A program made the position numbers and the translations under genes. DNA of 6,096 nt from Actinomycetota bacterium (lineage in GTDB: Bacteria; Actinomycetota; Acidimicrobiia; Acidimicrobiales; Microtrichaceae), in assembly GCA_018268735.1 (NCBI GenBank), contig JAFDWA010000111.1:1-6096 (forward strand), given 5' to 3'. Shown here one piece after another: positions 1 to 5,390 of the stretch. Within the stretch, counting starts at the first letter, position 1; every line of letters begins with the position of its first letter. The notes below the pieces were generated by a model. That model searched no databases. It was not told the DNA's origin and saw only the letters and a program-made list of their open reading frames with translations.

Positions 1-253
1 TGGCACCGGGGATGTCGTCGAGTCCAGCGAGCACGGCCGACACCCGGGCGATGTTGTGACCGGACTCGCCGCCGGGCTGGCCGCACCCCCAGAGCACGTC
101 TTCGATCTCGGTGCGGTCGAGCGCCGGCACCTTGTCCAGGACCGACGTGATGATGTGCGCCGACAGGTCATCGGGGCGCATGTCCTTGAGGGAGCCCTTG
201 GACATGCGTCCGATCGGCGTGCGGGCGGTGGCGACGATGACGGCCTCGGTCAT
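1..253 (-). CDS. Thiolase (acetyl-CoA C-acyltransferase), N-terminal part, runs off the left edge
   Basis: Thiolases cleave beta-ketoacyl-CoA with free CoA, releasing a shortened acyl-CoA, in the last step of a beta-oxidation cycle in the cytoplasm. Only the first 84 residues are present. The start MTEAVIVATARTPIGR is the classic thiolase N-terminus (EAVIV.A.RTPIG), followed by a GSLKDMRPDDL segment, GCGQPGGESG and NIAR near residues 59-70. The active-site cysteine normally falls near residue 90, just outside the window, so catalytic competence cannot be judged. The ATG is preceded by GGGGAG at good spacing. It lies 124 bases after the MaoC gene, on the same strand, with a palindrome in the gap, so it may be co-transcribed or have its own promoter. 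Its N-terminus does not closely match what I remember of FadA6, the C/D-ring thiolase, so no symbol is given. The family call is secure; the substrate is not. Confidence 0.93.
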   Translation of the reverse strand, partial: MTEAVIVATARTPIGRMSKGSLKDMRPDDLSAHIITSVLDKVPALDRTEIEDVLWGCGQPGGESGHNIARVSAVLAGLDDIPGA

Positions 254-259
254 TGCGGG
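254..259 (-). promoter_or_regulatory. Start-proximal spacer with the thiolase RBS just upstream
   Basis: On the minus strand the sequence before the thiolase ATG reads GGGGAGCCCGCA-ATG. The purine-rich GGGGAG at about 260-265 is a good Shine-Dalgarno match and supports the ATG at 251-253 as the start. Confidence 0.6.
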
Positions 260-318
260 CTCCCCTGTTTCCTGCGGACCCGCTGGTGGGGCCGACGGTT
301 CGGATGCGTGGACGCCGC

Positions 319-348
319 AGGTTACCGGCCGGTAACAGGCCCACGAAA
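319..348 (-). promoter_or_regulatory. Candidate promoter for the thiolase, overlapped by the palindrome
   Basis: On the minus strand TTTCGT (343-348) and TAACCT (319-324) are separated by 18 bases. TAACCT fits the actinobacterial TANNNT -10 pattern; the -35 is weak. The predicted transcript would begin near 312 and give a leader of about 60 bases before the thiolase ATG. The 16-bp palindrome fills the spacer and overlaps the -10, the usual place for a repressor to block polymerase. Confidence 0.35.
321..336. promoter_or_regulatory. Perfect 16-bp palindrome upstream of the thiolase, candidate operator
   Basis: GTTACCGGCCGGTAAC is identical to its reverse complement over all 16 bases. It lies between the MaoC stop and the thiolase ATG, 67 bases upstream of the latter. 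Perfect palindromes of this length with TTAC...GTAA ends are typical of operators for dimeric TetR-family repressors, which commonly control fatty-acid and steroid catabolism genes in actinobacteria. It does not resemble the KstR2 consensus (AnCAAGnnCTTGnT) as I know it. The binding protein is unknown, and the assignment as an operator is inference. Confidence 0.55.
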
Positions 349-377
349 TCGTGCGGAGCGCCGGTGCCCAGGTGGGT

Positions 378-851
378 TCAGGGCATGAAGCGGCTGACGG
401 TGTCGGCCACGCAGGCCGGCTTCGGGTCCGTGACGCCGTCGCCGGCGAGGTCCCGCTCGAGCGTCACGCGGACGGTGACCTGGACCCCGCCCTTCTCCTC
501 CGACGCTGCCACGACCTCGCCTCGTGCGCGGACGCGGGAGCCGGCGGGGACCGGAGCAGGGAACCGCACCTTGTCCAAGCCGATGTTGAGACCTATCGAG
601 CACCGCTCGACGGTGAGCAGGTCGGGCAGGAACAGGTTCACCATCGACAGCGTGAGGTAGCCGTGGGCGATCGGTCCCCCGAAGGGCGACTCGGCGCGTG
701 CACGTTCGACGTCGACGTGGATCCACTGGTGGTCGCCGGTGGCATCCGCGAACTCGTCGATGCGCTCCTGGGTGATCTGCACCCACTCGGTGGTGCCGAG
801 GTCGGCACCGACCATGTCGAGCAGGTCGGCGGGTTCGGTGACGGTGCTCAA
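378..851 (-). CDS. MaoC-family (R)-specific enoyl-CoA hydratase, Rv0130/HtdZ-like
   Basis: This is a 157-residue single hot-dog protein, the normal length for the small MaoC hydratases, which add water to trans-2-enoyl-CoA to give 3-hydroxyacyl-CoA. The hydratase motif is clear at residues 36-69: ADATGDHQWIHVD followed by IAHGYLTLS, with Asp40 and His45 as the expected catalytic pair. A second conserved block is KVRFPAPVPAGSRVRA (94-109). The overall pattern closely matches what I remember of M. tuberculosis Rv0130. The start is a TTG, chosen because GAGGAG sits six bases upstream; the first in-frame ATG (residue 13) lacks such a site and would trim the conserved N-terminus. It follows the SDR gene by 27 bases, so it is probably in the same operon and supplies the hydration step after the acyl-CoA dehydrogenase. 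The exact substrate is unknown. Confidence 0.95.
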   Translation of the reverse strand: MSTVTEPADLLDMVGADLGTTEWVQITQERIDEFADATGDHQWIHVDVERARAESPFGGPIAHGYLTLSMVNLFLPDLLTVERCSIGLNIGLDKVRFPAPVPAGSRVRARGEVVAASEEKGGVQVTVRVTLERDLAGDGVTDPKPACVADTVSRFMP

Positions 852-857
852 CGATCG

Positions 858-863
858 CTCCTC
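858..863 (-). promoter_or_regulatory. RBS that fixes the TTG start of the MaoC gene
   Basis: On the minus strand GAGGAG lies six bases before TTG AGC ACC. This strong Shine-Dalgarno sequence is the main reason to accept a TTG start at 849-851. Confidence 0.75.
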
Positions 864-878
864 GTCGCGGGGTCCGGG

Positions 879-1664
879 TCAGGGGTGCTGGCTCGACACG
901 GCGAGGACCTCGCCGGTCATGTAGCTCGAGAGGTCGCTCGCGAGGAACACCATCACGTTCGCGATCTCCCAGGGCTCGGCGGCTCGGCCGAAGGCCTCCT
1001 TCGCGGTGAGCTCTTCGAGCAGCCCGGGTGGAGTGACCTTGGCGAGGTTCGCATGCATCGCGAGGCTGGGGCTGACTGCGTTCACGCGCACCCCGTGCTC
1101 GGCAGCCTCGACCGCAGCAGAGCGCGTCAGGGCCATGACACCGGCCTTCGCCGCCGCGTAGTGCGCTTGTCGCTCCTGGGCTCGCCACCCGAGCACCGAC
1201 GCGTTGTTGACCACGGCACCCGACCCCTGCTCGTACATGACCGGCAGGATCGCACGGAGGCACTTGAACGTCCCGGTGAGGGTGACGTCGATGACCCGGT
1301 CCCACTCGTCGTCGGTGAGCTCGGTGATGAGGCCGTTGCCGCCGAGGCCGGCGTTGTTCATCCAGACGTCGATCCCGCCCATCTCCCCCAGGGCGGTCAC
1401 GACGAGTCCCCGGACCTCGGCGTCGTCGGTGACGTTGCACACGACCGCCGGTGGGCGGGCACCGAACTCCGCTCCGAGCTCGTCCGCGGTCTCGCCGAGG
1501 CGCCGGGCATGCGCGTCCGACACCACGACCTGAGCGCCCTCCATCATGCACCGACGGGCGAGGGCGCCGCCGATGCCGGTCCCGGCCGCCGCGGTGATGA
1601 CGACGCGGCGACCGTCGAGCAGCCCCCGTCCGGGTGGTTCGGTGGGGGTGGGTTGTACGGCCAT
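879..1664 (-). CDS. ipdF: Short-chain dehydrogenase/reductase, IpdF-like (steroid C/D-ring degradation)
   Basis: This is a 261-residue classical SDR. The cofactor loop is TAAAGTGIGG (24-33), with Asp50 at the end of strand 2 suggesting NAD(H). NNAG is at 103-106, and the catalytic Ser156, Tyr169 and Lys173 lie in NNASVLGW and HYAAAKAG. The C-terminal half (EAFGRAAEPWEI, SSYMTGE, ending SSQHP) closely matches what I remember of mycobacterial IpdF (Rv3559c), which acts on the 5-hydroxy/5-oxo position of the HIP-CoA C/D-ring intermediate. As in that family, the glycine loop is one residue longer than the usual TGxxxGxG. Oddities are Ala25 where the first loop glycine is expected and Thr128 where the SDR tetrad normally has Asn. 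The start ATG has GGAGGA six bases upstream. It follows fadE30 by 23 bases, and the same pairing in mycobacteria supports the call. Confidence 0.93.
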   Translation of the reverse strand: MAVQPTPTEPPGRGLLDGRRVVITAAAGTGIGGALARRCMMEGAQVVVSDAHARRLGETADELGAEFGARPPAVVCNVTDDAEVRGLVVTALGEMGGIDVWMNNAGLGGNGLITELTDDEWDRVIDVTLTGTFKCLRAILPVMYEQGSGAVVNNASVLGWRAQERQAHYAAAKAGVMALTRSAAVEAAEHGVRVNAVSPSLAMHANLAKVTPPGLLEELTAKEAFGRAAEPWEIANVMVFLASDLSSYMTGEVLAVSSQHP

Positions 1665-1670
1665 GTGGCG

Positions 1671-1676
1671 TCCTCC
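1671..1676 (-). promoter_or_regulatory. RBS of the ipdF-like gene
   Basis: On the minus strand GGAGGA lies six bases before the ATG at 1662-1664, in the 23-base gap after the fadE30 stop. It selects this ATG over the long open frame that continues upstream through fadE30. Confidence 0.8.
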
Positions 1677-1687
1677 GTCCTGGCGGC

Positions 1688-2914
1688 TCAGCGAGGTTCC
1701 CTCGGCAGGCCGAGCGCACGTTCGCCGATCAGGTTCCTCTGGATCTCGTTCGAGCCGCCGTAGATCGTGTCGGAGCGGCTGAAGAAGAACAGCTTGTGCA
1801 AGGCGGACATCTCGGCCTCGCCCGCATCGCCCTCGTCTGCAGCCGAGTAGCGGGTCACGAGCGACTCGGCGCCGAGGACGTCCATCGCGGCCTCGCCCAT
1901 GTCGCGGTGCAGCTGCGCCCAGTAGAGCTTGTTGATCATCGCCTCGCGGGGAAGAGCGACGTGCTCGTCGACGCGCAGGGCGCGCACGGCGTTCCAGCGC
2001 ATGATCCGGATCCGGATCCACAGGTCGGTGAGGCGGCGACGGATGGATGCATCGTCGATCGCCCCGGTTCGCTGCGCCGCCGCCACGATCTCGCCGAGCT
2101 CGCGGTCGAACGCCATCTGCTGGCCGAGCGTCAGCACGCCGCGCTCGAACGCGAGCGTCCCCATCGCGACCTTCCAGCCGTCGCCGGGAGCACCGACGAC
2201 GAGGTCGGCCGGTGTGCGGGCGCCGTCGAAGAAGACCTCGTTGAACTCGGCGGTCCCGGTGATCTGGCGGATGGGACGCACATCGATGCCGGGCTGGTCC
2301 ATCGGGACCAGCAGGTACGACAGACCGTGGTGACGACTCGAACCGTCCTCGGTGCGAGCGACGACGAAGCACCAGTCGGACCACTGGGCGAGCGAGGTCC
2401 ACACCTTCTGACCGTCGATCACCCACTCGTCGCCCTCGCGGCGGGCCTTCGTCGACACGTTCGCCAGGTCGGATCCGGCGTTGGGCTCGGAGTAGCCCTG
2501 GCACCAGAACTCCGTGCCGGCGACGATGCCGGGCAGGAACCTCTGCTGGATCTCGGGCGACGCGAAGTGGATGAGCGTCGGGCCGAGCAGCCCCTCGCCG
2601 ATCAAGCCGGCACGCCCGGGACCACCGGCGCGGGCGTACTCCTCGTGGAAGGCGACCTCGAGGTGCAGCGGCAACCCGCGGCCGCCGTGAGCCACGGGCC
2701 AGCCGACGCATGTCCATCCACCCGAGGCGAGCTCGCGCTCCCACTCCATCCGCTCGGCGACGAACGCGTGCTCGTCGCCGGGTCCGCCGCGGTGGCGCAG
2801 GAGTGCGTGCTCGCCGACCAGGTGGTCGGCCATCCACTCGGCGACCTCGGCTCGGAACTCGGCCTCGTCGGGGAACGCAGCGCCGGGGGTCGTGCTCTCG
2901 GCGTCGATCGTCAC
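1688..2914 (-). CDS. fadE30: Acyl-CoA dehydrogenase, FadE30-like (steroid C/D-ring side-chain dehydrogenation)
   Basis: This is a 408-residue FAD-dependent acyl-CoA dehydrogenase. Counting from the chosen GTG, the helical N-terminal domain holds GGPGDEHAFVAERMEWE, GWPVAHGGRGLP and LLGPTLIHFASPE. GYSEPNAGSD (140-149) is the flavin-binding signature, QKVWTSLA (169-176) follows, and DTIYGGSNEIQRN lies near the C-terminus. The usual Glu of YEGT is Gly in IYGGS, so the catalytic base is probably Glu257 in LAFERG, the position used by isovaleryl- and long-chain enzymes. The sequence closely matches what I remember of M. tuberculosis FadE30 (Rv3560c), which desaturates the propanoyl side chain of a HIP-CoA derivative. 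The next gene is ipdF-like, as in mycobacteria. The GTG at 2912-2914 was preferred over GTG at 2983: third-position G/C is about 13 of 22 codons upstream of it but 21 of 23 just downstream, and a -10 box sits seven bases before it. Confidence 0.94.
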   Translation of the reverse strand: MTIDAESTTPGAAFPDEAEFRAEVAEWMADHLVGEHALLRHRGGPGDEHAFVAERMEWERELASGGWTCVGWPVAHGGRGLPLHLEVAFHEEYARAGGPGRAGLIGEGLLGPTLIHFASPEIQQRFLPGIVAGTEFWCQGYSEPNAGSDLANVSTKARREGDEWVIDGQKVWTSLAQWSDWCFVVARTEDGSSRHHGLSYLLVPMDQPGIDVRPIRQITGTAEFNEVFFDGARTPADLVVGAPGDGWKVAMGTLAFERGVLTLGQQMAFDRELGEIVAAAQRTGAIDDASIRRRLTDLWIRIRIMRWNAVRALRVDEHVALPREAMINKLYWAQLHRDMGEAAMDVLGAESLVTRYSAADEGDAGEAEMSALHKLFFFSRSDTIYGGSNEIQRNLIGERALGLPREPR

Positions 2915-2921
2915 GGACCGG

Positions 2922-2927
2922 ACGATA
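2922..2927 (-). promoter_or_regulatory. Candidate -10 box for leaderless transcription of fadE30
   Basis: On the minus strand TATCGT fits the TANNNT pattern and is followed by seven bases and then the GTG start. That is the geometry of leaderless actinobacterial mRNAs, in which transcription begins at or next to the start codon. No Shine-Dalgarno sequence precedes this GTG, which agrees with leaderless translation. The -35 region would be TCTGAC or TTCTGA, a weak match. Confidence 0.5.
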
Positions 2928-2934
2928 GATGGAA

Positions 2935-2949
2935 CTGACGGCTCGTCAG
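2935..2949. promoter_or_regulatory. Inverted repeat over the predicted -35 region of fadE30, candidate operator
   Basis: CTGACG-GCT-CGTCAG has perfect 6-bp arms around a 3-base centre. It sits just upstream of the predicted -10 and covers the predicted -35, so a protein bound here would be expected to block transcription of the catabolic operon. It does not match the KstR2 consensus as I remember it, and it differs from the palindrome before the thiolase. The role is inferred from position only. Confidence 0.45.
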
Positions 2950-2979
2950 AAACCGGTGCGGGTGGCTCCGGTGGCGACT

Positions 2980-3486
2980 TCACGCGATCGGCACCACCGG
3001 GGCCAGCCGCGCAGGGTTCTGGCCCTGCTGCAGCGACGGATGGCGGTTCGACCTGGTGCCGCGGAAGTCGGTGATCGTGCGTCGCATCGAGGCGACCGGA
3101 TCGGATCCGACTGCGATGCGGCGATGTGCCGACAGGTGTCGCAGGTAGGTGTCGAGCGTGTCAGCGAGGCGGCCTCGATCCGGGAGCTCGACGCCGACGG
3201 CATCGCACCACTCGGGGATGGTGACCCACAGGAGCGTGCTGATCCGATCGACGGTCCAGACGGTCGGCGCATCGGTTCGGTCCGGGCCGTCGGAGGAGCC
3301 TGGTCCGGCCCTGCCAGGCGTGCCGGCCGCCAAGGCGCCGCTGATGGCCGCGAGCGCGTCGCGGTCCGCCGGTCGTCCGGTCGACAGGGCCCAGCGGGCC
3401 ACGTCACGCCGGCGGGCACGTGCCGGCGCCGGAACCGGTACGCGGTGGGCTCTGGCCGGAGTGGGAGGAACCGTTGCACACGACAT
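2980..3486 (-). CDS. Small protein of unknown function upstream of fadE30
   Basis: This predicted protein of 168 residues matches no family I can name. The first 30 residues are basic and rich in Pro, Ala and Arg; residues 31-57 form an Ala-rich helix-like stretch; 58-75 is a Gly/Pro/Asp linker. The convincing part is 76-146: VWTVDRISTLLWVTIPEWCDA, then ELPDRGRLADTLDTYLRHLSAH, then SDPVASMRRTITDFRG, which reads like a compact helical domain with conserved-looking Trp, Leu and Tyr. There is no signal peptide or membrane segment, so it is probably cytoplasmic. Third-position G/C is high from about codon 29 onward and lower before it, so the true start could be the GTG at 3400-3402. The ATG at 3484-3486 has no good ribosome site and lies in an inverted repeat. 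The stop is 65 bases before fadE30, on the same strand. A link to the catabolic operon is possible but unproven. Confidence 0.72.
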   Translation of the reverse strand: MSCATVPPTPARAHRVPVPAPARARRRDVARWALSTGRPADRDALAAISGALAAGTPGRAGPGSSDGPDRTDAPTVWTVDRISTLLWVTIPEWCDAVGVELPDRGRLADTLDTYLRHLSAHRRIAVGSDPVASMRRTITDFRGTRSNRHPSLQQGQNPARLAPVVPIA

Positions 3487-3501
3487 GTCCAGAGCATGTC
3501 G
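3481..3501. repeat. Inverted repeat covering the start codon of the small upstream gene
   Basis: Arms CGACATG (3481-3487) and CATGTCG (3495-3501) are perfect over 7 bp with a 7-base centre. The minus-strand ATG at 3484-3486 lies inside one arm. It could be an operator for self-control, an mRNA hairpin hiding the start codon, or chance. A two-turn protein site (14-bp centre-to-centre spacing) is plausible. Confidence 0.35.
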
Positions 3502-3552
3502 CGGGGGTCTGACAGCCACGACGAGGAGTGCGGCACGGGGCTGCAGACGCGG

Positions 3553-3586
3553 ATCGGGGACGGAGCCCGTGGGCTCCGTCCCCGAT
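3553..3586 (-). terminator. GC-rich hairpin terminator after the exported-protein gene
   Basis: ATCGGGGACGGAGCCC and GGGCTCCGTCCCCGAT are perfect 16-bp arms separated by GT, so the hairpin would have about 15 pairs with a four-base loop. It begins 22 bases past the stop codon at 3609-3611. There is no T-run on either strand, which is common for hairpin terminators of GC-rich actinobacteria. It insulates the exported-protein transcript from the small gene and the catabolic operon downstream. It could also act as a 3' stabilising structure. Confidence 0.75.
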
Positions 3587-3608
3587 GTGCGATCTGTCCT
3601 CCCGGCGA

Positions 3609-5390
3609 TCAGCCGGTGTAGGTGGCCGGATGCCCTGCCGGTGGCGGCGCGCTCTGCACGACGGATGTCGGCAGGACGGTCGGTTCCGGTGGCGCCGGCA
3701 CCGAGACGTCGATCACGCCCTGGGAGCACATGCCGATCGGCGGCTCGCCGGCGACGGTGGTCTGGATCAGCGGCGGGGTGCTGAAGATGCTGGTGAGTGC
3801 CGAGATGACCTGCTTGAAGTCGATGTTGGCCATCCCCTGCTTGACCTTCAGCTGCACCCACTGCTTGGCGTAGCCCGACCAGGCATCGAGGTCGAGCCGA
3901 CCCAGAGCGTCCTGCATCTGCTGCTCGAGCCAGGCGACCGCGTCGTCGACGTTGGCGGCTCCGCCGGGCAGCGTCGTGGTCGTCGTCGGGGTGCCCTCCG
4001 GGGGTGCCGGCGGGTTGAGCAGCTTGGTCGCGTCGTCGATGATCGCGTTCAGGTGCTCCTGGGGGAACACCGAGTAGTAGTTGCCGACCGACAGGTTCGG
4101 GACGTCCTTCTGGCCGTTCTTGCCGGTGAACTCGATGTTGTAGAGCCCGGGCTTCGCCGGGTCGGCTGCGGTGACCTTGACGCCACCGGCGCCGATCGAG
4201 GGAAGTGCCTCGAGAGCGGCCTGGATGTCGGCCGGGCTGGGCTGCTCGAACGGGACGAAGAAGATCCAGAACAGCATGTTCGAGTTGTAGGTGTCAGCCC
4301 AGTTCGTCGGTGGCTGGAACATGTTCGGGTTGGCGTCACGAATGGCCTTGGGCACGGTCCAGATCACGCTGGTGGTGTCATCGCCGAACTTGAGGGTCAG
4401 ACCGACGCTCTTCTTGATCATGTTGGTCTGCGTCTTGCCGTCCTTGTCGAGGACCGGCTTGCCGTCCTTGTCGAGCAGCAGGCTGGGATCGATCTGCAGG
4501 GACTGCACTGCGTTCGTGCCCGGCAGCGTCCCGGAGCAGACCTCGAAGGTCACCGAGCTCGTCGTGCCGGCGGCGCCGGTGGCGACCTGGACCTGACCGT
4601 TGGCGACGGTGCCCGGACCGTCGATGACCTTGAGCGAGCTCGGGTCGATCGGGTGGACGGTGCCCTTCTCGTCGGCGCCCGGCGTCACGTACTGGCCCAG
4701 CACGTCGACGCTCACCGTCGAGTTCGGGGTGCCCTCCATCTCGATGGGCTGCTTGATGTCCGGCGACCCGGGGATCTTGATCGAGGTGATCGCGACGGTC
4801 CCCGGTGCGGCGCAGGCCACCTTGATGTCAGTGGCCTTGTCGGCGATCGTCAGCGAGATCGTCAGGCCGACCTGCTTGGCGGTGTACTTGATGATCCCGC
4901 CCTTGCCGATGTCGGCGAGCTTGCCGGAGAACGGGCCTTCCTTGATGTTGACCGGCTGACCCTTGACCAGGGCGACCTGCATCGGCGCGGGACGACCCTG
5001 CACCTCGGTCGTCGATGTGGGCCCGCTGATGCCGATGTCGAGGACCATGTCCTTGACGGTGAGCGACGGCGAGACGCCCGCCGCCTTGTCGACCGTCGCC
5101 TGGTCCATCGAGACGCCCCAGGTGAAGGAGATCGGCTGGTCGGCCGCGCCCGGGTCGAGCGTCGCCGGGACGTCGGAGGTGATCGTGAACGGCAGTGCGA
5201 GGGTGCCGTTGCCGAGTCCCGCGAGGATCCCCTTGGAGGCGTCGTCGGCGCCGCTGCAGGTCGCGGTCAAGGTCTTGGACTGCGGTGCAGCCTGGGTGGG
5301 CGACCCGCTGGTGACGGCGAAGGCGGTCGCGACGAGCGCCACCGCCGCCCCCGCCCGTGTGGCACGTGCCTTGAGCAATCTCGACAACAT
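3609..5390 (-). CDS. Exported protein of unknown function with Sec signal peptide, 593 residues
   Basis: I do not recognise this family. Residues 1-34 are a clear Sec signal peptide: basic MLSRLLKARATR, hydrophobic AGAAVALVATAFAV, and a TQA cleavage site before APQSK. There is no lipobox. The mature protein has four cysteines (45, 193, 285, 555), which could form two disulfides. Residues 40-195 look like a beta-rich domain opening with LTATCSG and ending at VACAAPG. Residues 196-290 resemble a second beta domain (TVAITSIKIPGSPDI to VCSGTL). Then come a LDKDGK doublet (306-319), an aromatic stretch WIFFVPF (375-381), a PPAPPEGTPTTTTTLPGG linker (460-477), a helical segment 480-535 and a Pro-rich tail ending ATYTG. 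The ATG at 5388-5390 has GGGAGG just upstream. The gene stands alone between a terminator and a divergent promoter region. A cell-envelope or lipid-binding role is only a guess, based on nearby steroid genes. Confidence 0.92.
   Translation of the reverse strand: MLSRLLKARATRAGAAVALVATAFAVTSGSPTQAAPQSKTLTATCSGADDASKGILAGLGNGTLALPFTITSDVPATLDPGAADQPISFTWGVSMDQATVDKAAGVSPSLTVKDMVLDIGISGPTSTTEVQGRPAPMQVALVKGQPVNIKEGPFSGKLADIGKGGIIKYTAKQVGLTISLTIADKATDIKVACAAPGTVAITSIKIPGSPDIKQPIEMEGTPNSTVSVDVLGQYVTPGADEKGTVHPIDPSSLKVIDGPGTVANGQVQVATGAAGTTSSVTFEVCSGTLPGTNAVQSLQIDPSLLLDKDGKPVLDKDGKTQTNMIKKSVGLTLKFGDDTTSVIWTVPKAIRDANPNMFQPPTNWADTYNSNMLFWIFFVPFEQPSPADIQAALEALPSIGAGGVKVTAADPAKPGLYNIEFTGKNGQKDVPNLSVGNYYSVFPQEHLNAIIDDATKLLNPPAPPEGTPTTTTTLPGGAANVDDAVAWLEQQMQDALGRLDLDAWSGYAKQWVQLKVKQGMANIDFKQVISALTSIFSTPPLIQTTVAGEPPIGMCSQGVIDVSVPAPPEPTVLPTSVVQSAPPPAGHPATYTG
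4434..4475 (-). repeat. Short in-gene tandem repeat encoding LDKDGK twice
   Basis: An 18-base sequence (4434-4451) recurs exactly at 4458-4475, a period of 24 bases or eight codons. In the exported protein it encodes LDKDGK-xx-LDKDGK at residues 306-319. The DKDGK units resemble acidic metal-binding loops but are too short for a full EF-hand. Identity at the DNA level suggests a recent local duplication or tight sequence constraint. Confidence 0.7.

Noticed and set aside
322..1763. Long open frames on both strands across the MaoC and SDR genes
   Set aside because: These frames are Arg/His-rich or low-complexity shadows of two genes with complete catalytic motifs and ribosome sites.
1665..2837. 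In-frame upstream extension of the SDR gene to 652 residues
   Set aside because: The extension is out of frame with fadE30 and Arg-rich. The SDR has a strong GGAGGA site and a family-typical length from the ATG at 1664.
2915..2983. Alternative fadE30 start at GTG 2983, overlapping the small gene's stop as GTGA
   Set aside because: The overlap suggests coupling, but the added 23 residues are Pro/Ser-rich with A/T third bases in about 9 of 22 codons. There is no good ribosome site, and the segment holds an operator-like repeat and a -10 box. It remains possible.
2968..3000. 7-bp inverted repeat (CCGGTGG and CCACCGG) around the stop of the small gene
   Set aside because: The loop is 19 bases and the arms are simple GC-rich sequence, so chance is likely. 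It is weak as a terminator.
2946..3536. Overlapping minus-strand frame of 196 residues in the small-gene region
   Set aside because: It is rich in Arg, Ser and Pro with no domain-like stretch. The frame ending at 2980 has better composition and third-position G/C.
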